A stretch of 47,161 nucleotides of DNA, taken from Gammaproteobacteria bacterium UBA2168 (lineage in GTDB: Bacteria > Pseudomonadota > Gammaproteobacteria > Pseudomonadales > Azotimanducaceae). The notes beneath the pieces were generated by a model. It was given only the letters and a program-made list of their open reading frames with translations, was not told where the DNA came from and did no database searches. The stretch spans positions 1-47,161 of the forward strand of contig DCWG01000036.1 of the NCBI GenBank assembly GCA_002327525.1. The letters are read 5' to 3'. A program made the position numbers and the translations under genes. The first letter of the stretch is position 1; every line of letters starts with the position of its first letter. Below are positions 33,556-41,202 of this stretch, piece after piece.

Positions 33556-34384
33556 ATGAGGATAGGGTTGATCAATCAGCGGCACCGGTCTCCAGGTGAC
33601 GATTCGATTTCGCCGAACTGGCAGGGGATCAGCGAGCGGGCTAGAGCGCTCGCTGCCACGACTTCTACCATCGAGATCGGCCCATCCATATTCAGTGCCC
33701 CGTACCGATTGGCTGCGGTGACGGCTAGCGTCGCCGAAACGCTCGACGAGATCTCGGGCGGCCGTTTCATATTCGGTCTCGGTGCCCGAAACGTACCTGA
33801 TTACGACTACGAGACTTTTGGTTTTCCGACAGATCACGGTTATTCGCGGTTTGCCGAAGCGATCGAGATCATTCATGCCCCGATGAAAGAGTGAGCGGTG
33901 GATTACTCCGGGAAGTACCACAGCGCACGCAACTCGGAATTGGTGTTGCGTGGCCCGCGGCCTCAGGGGCCGCCCATCATTGTTGCGGCCAGGGGCCCCA
34001 GGATGTTGCGCCTCGTCGCGAAGTATGCCGATCGCTGGAGCTGGTGGGTGTACGATCATCGCGGTGCGATTGAGAGTCTCATACCCATTGTCGAGGAGTT
34101 GGAGAAGGCATGTGAGGAGGCGGGCAGAGACCCGGTGACCCTCGGCCGCTGCGTGGATTTCTACAAGGTCCAGCCCCCCCGGCAGCCTGATGGCCGGTAC
34201 GGCGGAAGAAGTCGGCGGCATGCAGCCGACGATGTTGAGTGGAACTGCCGAGACCATCGCCGCGGCCCTGCTCGAGTTTCGCGAATTGGGCTTCGATGAG
34301 ATTCGCTGTGACGTACGCCCAAAGACACCGGATGGGATCGAAGCCCTGGGAGGGGTAGTCGATGGGGTGCATGCTTCGGTCTAG
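33556..34384 (+). pseudogene. Decayed LLM-class oxidoreductase
   Basis: From ATG 33556 the frame gives MRIGLINQRHRSPGDDSISP, the ALAATTSTIEIG strand and LDEISGGRFIFGLGARNVPD, a typical LLM start. Some 35 residues normally found between the first strand and ALAATT are missing. An in-frame TGA at 33892-33894 interrupts MKE-AVDYSGKYH, and further on seven C (34172-34178) shift the frame; six C restore PGSLMAGTAEEVGG and the true C-terminus to TAG 34384. Three independent lesions, one a deletion, show a dead gene. The relative at 12976-13887 is intact. Confidence 0.8.
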
Positions 34385-34486
34385 TTCGATACCTTGCAGC
34401 CCCCACAGGTTTGACCACCCACCGATGCGAACCCTCGTCGCTGTTCTGCGGCGTCGATTACGGTCGTCTGAATGGTCGCGAGATTC

Positions 34487-34608
34487 ATGAATACGACGGC
34501 TCCCGAACTGGTGGGTGTTGATTGGGCGGTGGTGGCTCTCTATTTTCTGGTGATTGCTGCCATTGTCGTGTGCTCTTCGCGCCGGGTAGTGGATACCACG
34601 GACTACTG
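34487..34608 (+). pseudogene. 5' remnant of a sodium:solute symporter
   Basis: From ATG 34487: NTTAPELVGVDWAVVALYFL, VIAAIVVCSSRRV, VDTTDY. This is the conserved start of SSS-family Na+/solute symporters (LDW.V...YFL....G...SRR...TTDY). The homology stops exactly where the 13-bp repeat cluster begins at 34609, so at least 450 codons are gone. Confidence 0.65.
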
Positions 34609-34710
34609 TGTCCCCGGCACCTCCTGTGTCCCCGGCACCTTCCCGGCACCCATGTGTCCCCGGCACCTGTCCCCGGCACCTTCTGTCCCTGGTACCTTGT
34701 CCCCGGCACC
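34609..34710. repeat. Cluster of 13-bp TGTCCCCGGCACC repeats
   Basis: Perfect copies start at 34609, 34627, 34655, 34668 and 34698; a variant TGTCCCTGGTACC lies at 34684-34696 and a partial copy at 34642-34650. Copies at 34655 and 34668 abut directly; the others are separated by one to five or more bases. I recall such motifs near REP-associated tyrosine transposases; no transposase is present here. They replace the body of the symporter gene. Confidence 0.85.
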
Positions 34711-34788
34711 GTCCCCGCCGCCGCAGCAGGTTCCCTGGCAGGTTCCCCCCGGCAGGTTCAGAGGAAGGTGGGGTCGAGGGCTCAAGCC

Positions 34789-35163
34789 CTAGAGAGCATC
34801 GTCTCCGTGGTGGAGTCTAAGTCTGCTGCGCTGTTTGCGCGTGAGCCTGCTGACGACCAGCGAGTACGATGCATCGATCATGCGTTGCAACTCGCCTTCG
34901 GGAATGGTCCCGTCGAGGTAGACGGTGTTCCAGTGAGTCTTGTTCATGTGATAACCGGGGACGACGGCGTCGAAGATGTCGCGGAGGATCAGTGCCTCGT
35001 GTGGATCACACTTGAGATTCATGCGTGCAAGTTGGTTTTCCTCACTCAGTGTGGCGAACATCTTGCCGAGAATCTTGTAGACATAGACGTCGGGTCCAAA
35101 GGGAAAGTCCTCGATGGCTTCGGGCCTTGCGGTCAGGTACGCCCGCGCGGCGTCGAAGTTCAC
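34789..35163 (-). CDS. MmcQ/YjbR-family protein
   Basis: The product is 124 residues, the usual length. Pattern: ARAYLTARPEAIEDFPFGPD at the start, VYKILGKMFATLSEENQLAR, LKCDPHEALILRD, the PGYHMNKTHWNTVYLDG block and MIDASYSLVVSRLTRKQRS. These residues mark the YjbR/CyaY-like fold, sometimes called DNA-binding. Cellular role unproven. Its start overlaps the stop of the small lipoprotein gene upstream (ATGA). Confidence 0.88.
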   Translation of the reverse strand: MNFDAARAYLTARPEAIEDFPFGPDVYVYKILGKMFATLSEENQLARMNLKCDPHEALILRDIFDAVVPGYHMNKTHWNTVYLDGTIPEGELQRMIDASYSLVVSRLTRKQRSRLRLHHGDDAL

Positions 35164-35396
35164 TGTGCCTCCTCCTCCAGCGCTTCGAGTTCGCGCTGGT
35201 AGGCCTCGTAGCTTCGCTGGTACGGAGCCCGACAGGCGGCCTCGGCCTCGGGTGTACGGGCTTCCTCGCAGCGTGCGCTCTGCTCCCCCAGTGATCTGTT
35301 GAGCTCATATTGTTGGCGTGCGCTGCAAGCGTTTGTAAGCGCGGTGGCGGCCAGCAGTAGTGCTGCGTGAAGTACTATCCGGACGGAGAGATTCAT
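35160..35396 (-). CDS. Small lipoprotein, function unknown
   Basis: The product is 78 residues with an N-terminal signal (LHAALLLAATALTNACSA) ending in a lipobox-like TNAC, then a charged helix (CEEARTPEAEAACRAPYQRS, YQRELEALEEEAQ) with two further Cys. It is probably anchored in the outer membrane. No family recognised. It overlaps YjbR by four bases and starts eight bases after yaiI, forming a three-gene operon. Confidence 0.65.
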   Translation of the reverse strand: MNLSVRIVLHAALLLAATALTNACSARQQYELNRSLGEQSARCEEARTPEAEAACRAPYQRSYEAYQRELEALEEEAQ

Positions 35397-35403
35397 GTCT
35401 TGA

Positions 35404-35850
35404 TCATGCGTTTGCGGTCAGATACTTGTCCAGCGCGTTGGCGAATGCCTGGAGGTCGGTCTTCCCGAGCGCGGCGGGTCCTCCGGATATCTCCCCGGTG
35501 CTGCGCAATTCCTCCATGAAATTGCGCCGGGCCAGGTGTGCGGAGATGTTCTCGGACGTGTAGAGCGTCCCGCGCGGGTTGAGCGCAGCGGCTCCACGCT
35601 CCACCACCTGGGCGGCAAGCGGGATATCAGCGGTGACTACAAGATCTCCCTCATCGCAGGCCAAAGCGATGTGATTGTCTGCCTCGTCGAACCCCTTTGC
35701 CACCTGACGGGCATGTACGAAGGCGGAGCGTGGCAGTGAGAGGGGCTGGTTGGCGACGAAGGTCGTATGTAGTTGGCGGCGTTCAGCAGCACGGCACAGC
35801 GTTTCGCGCATGCGCACGGGGCATGCATCGGCGTCCACCCATATCTGCAC
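35404..35850 (-). CDS. yaiI: YaiI/YqxD family (DUF188) protein
   Basis: The product is 148 residues. It begins QIWVDADACPVRMRETLCRA, the Asp/Cys signature of the family (PIN-like fold), and continues VAKGFDEADNHIALACDEGD, LVVTADIPLAAQVVERGAAAL, NPRGTLYTSENISAHLARRN. The acidic residues suggest a metal-dependent nuclease; activity is not established. It lies between the SDR gene and a small lipoprotein on the same strand. Confidence 0.9.
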   Translation of the reverse strand: MQIWVDADACPVRMRETLCRAAERRQLHTTFVANQPLSLPRSAFVHARQVAKGFDEADNHIALACDEGDLVVTADIPLAAQVVERGAAALNPRGTLYTSENISAHLARRNFMEELRSTGEISGGPAALGKTDLQAFANALDKYLTANA

Positions 35851-35867
35851 GCGCTCGCTTCCGCCCG

Positions 35868-36782
35868 CTACAGCTCGATGGGCGCGCCGCTCTTCCTGGC
35901 GGCTTCGTCATTCGCCCGTTTCGCATCCAGAAGCTCGGGAACCAGACCGTCGAGTTCACCCAGTGTCAGCGTGCCGTTGGACTTGTGGAACTGTCTGATC
36001 ACGCGAGGCTGCTGCATGATGGCCACGCCGCCACGGCCGGTGTGGAAGATTTCGGAGGTGATGCTGGCCGCTTCTTTTCCGGCCAGCCACACGCAGATCG
36101 GCGCGACGTGCTGGGGGCCACCCTGCTCGAGTTCCTTTTCCTCAATGGTTTCCCCCCGGTTTTCGCGCAGCGGAATAGTCATGCGCGTGAGCGCACCGGG
36201 TGAGATGGTATTGACGGTACAACCGTATTTGGCGAGCTCCAGAGCCAGCACCCTGGCAAAACCGGCGATCCCTGCTTTGGCTGCTCCGTAGTTGGCCTGG
36301 CCGAAATTGCCGAACAAACCGGAGACACTCGAGAAATTGATGATGCGGCAGCCGGTACGGTTGTTCTCGCGTATGTACTTCGCGAAAGGGCGCGAACAAC
36401 AATAGTGACCTTTCAGGTGCACGGCGATCACCGCATCCCAGTCGGACTCCTCCATGTTGTAGATGGTCCTGTCACGCAGGATACCCGCATTGTTGATCAG
36501 GATGTCCATCCCGCCGAACGCATCGAGGGCGCTCTGAAGAAGGCTTTCACCGCCGGCGACCTCTGCGACCGATTGTGTGTTAGAGACCGCTTCTCCGCCC
36601 GCATCGCGGATTTCCTGAGCTACTTCCTCCGCGATGGAGCCGCCGCCTGTGCCGTCGGTGTTACCGCCGAGGTCGTTCGCAACCACCTTCGCACCCTCGC
36701 TCGCCATCAAAAGCGCGATTTCCCTGCCGATGCCGCGCCCCGACCCGGTCACGACGGCTACCTTGTCGTCGAGTCTGCCCAT
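35868..36782 (-). CDS. Short-chain dehydrogenase (peroxisomal-MFE-2/FabG-like)
   Basis: The product is 304 residues. NAD(P)-binding start KVAVVTGSGRGIGREIALLM, then NNAGILRDRTIYNMEE, catalytic Ser in IINFSSVSGLFGNFGQANYG with YGAAKAGIAGF (YxxxK), and ARVLALELAKYGCTVNTISPG. A C-terminal extension after about residue 240 fits the 3-hydroxyacyl-CoA dehydrogenase part of MFE-2-like enzymes. It oxidises a hydroxyacyl-CoA in beta-oxidation-like pathways. The palindrome at 36828-36845 lies upstream and probably is its operator. Confidence 0.9.
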   Translation of the reverse strand: MGRLDDKVAVVTGSGRGIGREIALLMASEGAKVVANDLGGNTDGTGGGSIAEEVAQEIRDAGGEAVSNTQSVAEVAGGESLLQSALDAFGGMDILINNAGILRDRTIYNMEESDWDAVIAVHLKGHYCCSRPFAKYIRENNRTGCRIINFSSVSGLFGNFGQANYGAAKAGIAGFARVLALELAKYGCTVNTISPGALTRMTIPLRENRGETIEEKELEQGGPQHVAPICVWLAGKEAASITSEIFHTGRGGVAIMQQPRVIRQFHKSNGTLTLGELDGLVPELLDAKRANDEAARKSGAPIEL

Positions 36783-36827
36783 CTAATCCAATCCCCCTGG
36801 TTGAGTTGATCGTGGTCTGGAGTCGAT

Positions 36828-36845
36828 ACTAAACGATCGTTCAGT
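36828..36845. promoter_or_regulatory. 18-bp near-palindrome ACTAAACGATCGTTCAGT
   Basis: The core AACGATCGTT (36832-36841) is a perfect palindrome and the flanks extend it to 18 bases with one mismatched pair. It sits between the divergent SDR (start 36782) and SixA-like (start 36861) genes. The form is typical of TetR-family operators such as those controlling fatty-acid genes. The regulator is not encoded beside it. Confidence 0.65.
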
Positions 36846-36860
36846 TGAAAGGGATCGAGG

Positions 36861-37550
36861 TTGTCCACCTACGGAGATGAAACCCTGCGCCTGATCCGGC
36901 GCGTATTCGATGGCGGCGCCGAGCACGCGGCTGTGCTGATGCGCCACTCCGCGAGAGAGTTCGCGCGCGACGTGCACGATCTCGACAATCCTCTTACAGA
37001 AGAGGGCCGCAGGCTGTCTGAACGCCTGGGTACGGCGTTGCCGCAACACCTCACCGTGCGGGCGTACGCGAGCCCGGCGCAGCGGTGTATGGAGACCGCC
37101 GAAATCATTCTCGAAGCACATCGCTCGCGCGGCGGCAGAGCGACGCGCCATCGGCCGGTCGAGGCGCTTGGGGTGTTTTATGTGTTGGACCAGATGAAGA
37201 TGTGGAAAGGGATGCGCCGTGCGGGCGGGATGACGCAATACCTCGAATCGTGGTTTCGCGGAGAAGTGCCGGACGATACCATGATGCCGTCTGAGCTGGC
37301 GGCGCGGCTGGTCTTGACGGTGGTCATAAAAAAGCTGTCCGCCCCGGTCGCCAGACCGCAACTAGACATCTGTGTATCACACGATCTCACCGTCGCACTC
37401 GTGCGCGACCGTCTGCTCGGGGAACCCGCTTCCGGACCCGACGTGGAGTTCCTCGACGTACTCATCGCCTTCGAATCAGAGGGTCGCCTTTGGCTGCAGA
37501 GCCATCACGGAGAGGCGCGCGATGTCACGGATCTGGCGCGCCCCCTGTGA
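36861..37550 (+). CDS. Histidine phosphatase family (SixA-like) protein
   Basis: The product is 229 residues from TTG 36861, with a purine-rich AAAGGGA a few bases before it. The phosphohistidine motif is VLMRHSAREF; the usual RHG is RHS here, which also occurs in family members. Further parts are LTEEGRRLSERLG, YASPAQRCMETAEII and the second His in CVSHDLTVAL. It removes phosphate from phosphohistidine or small phosphoesters in the cytoplasm. It diverges from the SDR gene and shares the palindrome. Substrate unknown. Confidence 0.85.
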   Translation: MSTYGDETLRLIRRVFDGGAEHAAVLMRHSAREFARDVHDLDNPLTEEGRRLSERLGTALPQHLTVRAYASPAQRCMETAEIILEAHRSRGGRATRHRPVEALGVFYVLDQMKMWKGMRRAGGMTQYLESWFRGEVPDDTMMPSELAARLVLTVVIKKLSAPVARPQLDICVSHDLTVALVRDRLLGEPASGPDVEFLDVLIAFESEGRLWLQSHHGEARDVTDLARPL

Positions 37551-37587
37551 AAAATACAGTCTAGGAGTAGGCGTTATTGTATCCGGA

Positions 37588-37725
37588 TCAAGGCTCAGCA
37601 CCGGTCGTCAGAGGACGCTCGTCTCTGACCCACTCCGACATCGAACCGTCGTAGACGGCGACATTCTCGTATCCTGCGAGCAGGCAGGCGAACGCATCGA
37701 CAGTGGCTGAAATACCACCGCCGCA
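37588..37725 (-). pseudogene. 3' part of a sulfurtransferase (rhodanese) split by an insertion
   Basis: The complement strand from TGC 37725 reads CGGGISATVDAFACLLAGYE, NVAVYDGSMSEWV, RDERPLTTGAEP and stops at TGA 37588. CGGGISA is the active-site loop of 3-mercaptopyruvate/thiosulfate sulfurtransferases, with the catalytic Cys as its first residue. The upstream part of the gene lies at 39214-39936, ending ERIIAY. The two rejoin as IIAY-CGGGISA in frame. An ATG at 37737, within the insert, could let this fragment be translated as a 49-residue peptide. Confidence 0.85.
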
Positions 37726-37755
37726 TCGGTTTGCCATTCTCTATAGATCAACCGA
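37726..37755. repeat. Inverted repeat TCGGTT/AACCGA at the left end of the insert
   Basis: TCGGTT (37726-37731) and AACCGA (37750-37755) are perfect six-base arms around an 18-base loop. The repeat starts at the first base after the catalytic-Cys codon. An end-hairpin is what some single-strand-mobile elements need. CTATAG at 37741-37746, inside the loop, recurs at the right junction (39212-39217). Confidence 0.6.
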
Positions 37756-37813
37756 AACCACCCTTTTCAATCTGGGGTATAGTTATCGTCTAGAACAAAC
37801 AAGGGGAATAGAG

Positions 37814-37900
37814 ATGAAAGTAGTGCTATATACAAGATCTCAAAGTCAGAGGTTAATCATCACACTATTGACTAGCTTCAGTAGTAGAATTAATCCATAG
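37814..37900 (+). CDS. Possible 28-residue leader peptide or small protein
   Basis: ATG 37814 follows AAGGGGAATAGAG. The frame reads KVVLYTRSQSQRLIITLLTS, then FSSRINP, and ends 17 bases before the MORN-2 gene. It is short and basic with a hydrophobic centre. No family; it may be chance. Confidence 0.3.
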   Translation: MKVVLYTRSQSQRLIITLLTSFSSRINP

Positions 37901-37917
37901 TTCAAAGAGGCTCTATT

Positions 37918-38919
37918 GTGAAGAAACCACTCATACTTCTATTCTCAATACTGATTTCATTGAACTCTTATGGCAATACTGTCTGTATTGATCAAACAAA
38001 TGCTCAAGAGATAAATGGTGTTGTTTATCTTCGAAATCAGCAAGTACCATTTACTGGCGAAAGCTTATGTACATATGAAAATGGTCAGAAAAAGTCAGAG
38101 GTAAATTACAAGGACGGTAAGAAATATGGCATTTGGACTTACTGGTTTGATAATGGTCGGAAATTCCAAGAGGGAATTTACAAAAACGGCAAATTAGATG
38201 GCAAATTGTTCAGGTGGTTTCCGAATGGTCAGACCGCATCAGAGAAAAATTACAAAGACGGTGTTGAGCTTAAGCAATTCTCTAACCAAAACAACCCAGC
38301 GGTACGCGCAACGGGAACTACACGCACTATCAGGGGAGTCTCTAAAAACTTAAAAGAGAAAAACCCGTCTATTCAGAGCGTGGATAATCAACCAGAAGGA
38401 GGAAATTACAAAAACGGCAAGAAAGATGGCTTGTGGACTTATAAGTATGAAAACGATCAGAAAAATTCAGAGGGAAGTTACAAAGACGGCAAGTTAGAGG
38501 GAACTTACAAGGACGGCAAGACTGATGGCAGTTGGACTAGGTGGCATGACAATGGTCAGATAGAGTCTGAGAGAAATTTCATACAAGGCCGGATGGAGTC
38601 TGAGGCACATTACATACAAGGAAATTTAGTTGGTAAAACTACATATACATGGTATGCAGCTTGGAAGGCAGATGATCAGATGCAAACAGCGAAAAATTGG
38701 AAGGACGGCAAGGCTCATGGCAAGTGGAGTTCTTGGTATGCAGATGGTCAGATAGAGGAAAAGATCAATTACGACACCGGCTATGTGGATGGCTTGTGGA
38801 CTGTGTGGTATCCAAACGGTCAGAAAAAGTCAGAGGGAAATTACAACGACGGCAAGCAAGATGGCTTTTGGACTTATTGGGATGAAAACGGCCAGATAGA
38901 GTCTGAGATAAATTACTAA
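37918..38919 (+). CDS. Secreted MORN-2/YwqK-like repeat protein on the insert
   Basis: The product is 333 residues from GTG 37918, with AAAGAGG eight bases upstream. A signal peptide (LILLFSILISLNSYGN) is followed by many copies of a roughly 23-residue unit of the form Y-x-D/N-G-K-x-x-G-x-W-x-x-W-x-x-N-G-Q, covering about residues 45-115 and 155-333 with a non-repeat segment between them. This is the MORN_2 variant (YwqK-like 'toxin-antitoxin system component'). It is exported or surface-exposed; function unknown. AT-rich codon use unlike every neighbour indicates recent transfer. It differs from the classical MORN lipoprotein at 4712-5587. Confidence 0.8.
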   Translation: MKKPLILLFSILISLNSYGNTVCIDQTNAQEINGVVYLRNQQVPFTGESLCTYENGQKKSEVNYKDGKKYGIWTYWFDNGRKFQEGIYKNGKLDGKLFRWFPNGQTASEKNYKDGVELKQFSNQNNPAVRATGTTRTIRGVSKNLKEKNPSIQSVDNQPEGGNYKNGKKDGLWTYKYENDQKNSEGSYKDGKLEGTYKDGKTDGSWTRWHDNGQIESERNFIQGRMESEAHYIQGNLVGKTTYTWYAAWKADDQMQTAKNWKDGKAHGKWSSWYADGQIEEKINYDTGYVDGLWTVWYPNGQKKSEGNYNDGKQDGFWTYWDENGQIESEINY

Positions 38920-39003
38920 GGGAGTATTGATTAAGGCGTGATACTGCCATCGCTGAACGTAAGCAACTCAATGTTGCGTAACATACCGAAATGCGCAGAA
39001 TAA

Positions 39004-39086
39004 CCCCTAAGTACTAGTATACGACTACTAACGGATTAGTGGGTATTTGTGTATGTAGGGGTCTTAAGGTGCACCCTATCTGCACC
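39004..39086. other. Stem-loops at the right end of the insert
   Basis: CCCCTAAGTAC (39004-39014) pairs imperfectly with GTATGTAGGGG (39051-39061), and GGTGCA (39068-39073) pairs perfectly with TGCACC (39081-39086). This region of about 280 bases after the MORN-2 gene holds no gene. It is a candidate recombination site or a structured transcript end. Confidence 0.45.
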
Positions 39087-39213
39087 ATGAAGAGTGGTCA
39101 GGATTTATATATCCCCACGGGCATCGAAGCGGGGGCTACACTCGGATAAACCATTAAAAAAAGTGTTTTCTATCGGAAGCCTTATTCAGAAGCCCTACAA
39201 ACGTAAAACTGCT

Positions 39214-39936
39214 ATAGGCGATGATCCGTTCGGCCTCAGGGACTCCACGTCCCGCTAGCGCATCGCGCAACTCATCAATTGGCCTGAAAGACCCTTCATC
39301 GAGCAGTTCGTCATAGAACAGGTTAATGCTGCCGGGAATATGACCACGTCTGCCGTAGTGCATATCTCCGCTACCTTCGTACACGGCCGGTGACAACGCG
39401 TTCAGCGTGCAGGTACGCAGTTCGTCGATGGCGCTGCTGACCTGTTCGGCATTTACGAAACGTGGCGGATTCGGGGTGACGGTGAAGTTTCCTACCGGGT
39501 AGTGCGGTGAGCTCGTCGTGATCTCTCCGCCTTCCGACTGCCAGCGTGCCAGCCCCCCATTGAGCACGGCGATGTCTGTATGGCCAGCATAGTAGGCGAG
39601 CCACCATGCGCGTGTGGCCCACATCATGTGGCTGAGCGAGTAGAAAACCACTTGGCTGTCGTCGTTCACGCCTGCGTTCTGAAACGCATTCTGGAGTGCG
39701 ACTGGACCGGGTAGTGAAAAGCCAAGCCCCGTCGAGGTGTCCGAAAAGGCCTTGATGAGATCCAGAAAATTCGCGCCCGGAATGTGGCGCTCCGCGTACT
39801 TCGCGGCACCACTCTCGGCTCGATAGCCAGATTCGGCGGACATGAGATACACGGTGGCGTCGAACAGCCGGAGGTTGGGATCTGCCAGATCGAGATCCCG
39901 TGGGTTTACCAGGTAGCCGGGATGTGCAGCGGTCAT
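39214..39936 (-). pseudogene. 5' part of a sulfurtransferase (rhodanese) split by an insertion
   Basis: From ATG 39936: LVNPRDLDLADPNLRLFDAT, the H-IPGANFLDLIK block, FYSLSHMMWATRAWWLAYYA (inactive N-terminal rhodanese repeat), VLNGGLARWQSEGGEI, then the second repeat up to HIPGSINLFYDEL and RIIAY. After that the frame runs 20 codons into the insert and stops at 39154. Without the catalytic Cys, which lies in the fragment at 37588-37725, the enzyme should be inactive. The start overlaps the stop of YcaQ (ATGA). Confidence 0.85.
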
Positions 39937-41162
39937 ATGAGCGGTCCTCCAGATTCCACTGCATTGGTTAGAATACGGTGCCAGGTTTGTGGTGTGGTGC
40001 GCGTGATGTACGTGGTAGTGCAGCCGTTCACATTCGCGAATCTGGCCATGGCTCGCGCGAAAGCCGTCGGAAAACCGTCATCGACGAGGTCCGCGTGCTC
40101 GATGAACAGGTGCTTGATCTCGAAGTGTGCATCACAACGGTGAGCCTTGCAGTCAGCACGCCCGACAAAGCGATCACGGTAGAGCACTGGCAGACAGAAA
40201 TATCCGAATGCGCGCTTGCTCTCGGTGACGTAACACTCCAGCTGATAGTCGAATTCGAACAACGCCTCGGTTCGATGTCGCAGAATGAGAGCATTGTCAA
40301 AGGGAGAAAGAATACGCACGGTTGCGGTAGCCGGGGGAGCGCGTGAATCTAGGATTTCCGCATGAGCGTACCAGGTACCCTGACCCGCTAGAGCGAGTAC
40401 AACCACCGAACCATCTCGTGTACGGGCATCGAGCTCGGCGCGTACCGCGGCTCGCAATTCGGAATTTCGACGCAGGTGCGTGAACGACTTGGCGGTGGCA
40501 AAACCGTGACTGGTCAGCGTGTTGTCCACCAGGTGTGCGGCCTGCTCACTCAGAAGCGGGTGACGGGTGTCTACATCGCTCGGGAGTATGCGTTCGGTGA
40601 GGTCGTAGGTCTTCTGAAAACCGCGACGTCCAGCGACCATGAGATCTCCCTGCATGAACAGCTGCTCCAGGGCGCGCTTGGTGGGTTTCCAATCCCACCA
40701 GCCGGCGTTCCGGCGTGGCTCGGGCATTTCAAAGTCGCGCGACTGGGTCGGCCCCTCGGCGCGCACGTGGTCCAGCACGCGTTGCATCAGCCTGGTGTCA
40801 CGGCAACGCATCCAGTGCTCCGTGCCGTCTCGGAATCCCTGCATGCGAGGCAGCGCGAAGCGATAGTGCCGCATCGGCAGGTAGGCCGCCGCGTGGTACC
40901 AGTATTCGAATACACTACCGTCGCCCTGAAGACGATCGAGGTGTGATGGCTGGTAGTTGGGAACGCGTGTGGCGAGCACGTGGTGATGCGCGCGATTGAC
41001 GACGGATATGGTATCGATCTGCACATATCCGAGCCGCTCGATAGCCTTGAGCGTCGCGTTTTTCCCGCGTCCGAAAGGAGCCCGCTGCAGCAAACCCTGG
41101 CAATCGAGAGCAATTCGCCTGAGCTTTGCCAGCGGGACCAGAGTGGGCTTGCCTTTGGGCAC
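39933..41162 (-). CDS. ycaQ: YcaQ-family winged-helix DNA glycosylase
   Basis: About 409 residues. The HTH_42/YcaQ pattern is clear: LAKLRRIALDCQGLLQRAPF, LGYVQIDTISVVNRAHHHVL (the QxD catalytic motif region), WYHAAAYLPMRHYRFALPRM, and LSPFDNALILRHRTEALFEF near the middle of the C-terminal half. Known: YcaQ unhooks interstrand DNA crosslinks by glycosylase action. GTG 41162 is chosen; the frame extends to GTG 41201, but that leaves only one base to the divergent ggt start at 41203. It is followed by the split sulfurtransferase with a four-base overlap. Confidence 0.88.
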   Translation of the reverse strand: MPKGKPTLVPLAKLRRIALDCQGLLQRAPFGRGKNATLKAIERLGYVQIDTISVVNRAHHHVLATRVPNYQPSHLDRLQGDGSVFEYWYHAAAYLPMRHYRFALPRMQGFRDGTEHWMRCRDTRLMQRVLDHVRAEGPTQSRDFEMPEPRRNAGWWDWKPTKRALEQLFMQGDLMVAGRRGFQKTYDLTERILPSDVDTRHPLLSEQAAHLVDNTLTSHGFATAKSFTHLRRNSELRAAVRAELDARTRDGSVVVLALAGQGTWYAHAEILDSRAPPATATVRILSPFDNALILRHRTEALFEFDYQLECYVTESKRAFGYFCLPVLYRDRFVGRADCKAHRCDAHFEIKHLFIEHADLVDDGFPTAFARAMARFANVNGCTTTYITRTTPQTWHRILTNAVESGGPLI

Positions 41163-41202
41163 AATCCAGTCAGAATCGCAAAACACTCCAAGAAAGTACA
41201 CG

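Larger units (their letters stand above)
37726..39213. mobile_element. 1488-bp AT-rich insertion in the sulfurtransferase gene
   Basis: This segment separates two halves of one sulfurtransferase gene. Joining 39214 to 37725 restores IIAY-CGGGISA exactly, so the limits can be set to the base if the join was precise. The DNA is plainly AT-richer than its surroundings and has different codon use. It carries one protein gene (37918-38919), a possible 28-codon frame and stem-loops at 37726-37755 and 39004-39086. I see no transposase, integrase or target-site duplication. It could be a cassette, a passenger moved in trans, or part of a larger element. Confidence 0.75.

Noticed and set aside
16139..34384. 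TAG/TGA read-through or recoding to explain in-frame stops in several genes
   Set aside because: TAG and TGA are also the true stops of many intact genes here (for example class III aminotransferase TAG, CDF TAG, ptrB-side dehydrogenase TGA). The interrupted genes mostly carry other lesions too, so decay is the simpler explanation.
37703..39213. Insert as a classical integron cassette
   Set aside because: I could not find a convincing attC with paired GTTRRRY/RYYYAAC boxes, nor an integrase; the idea stays open but unsupported.
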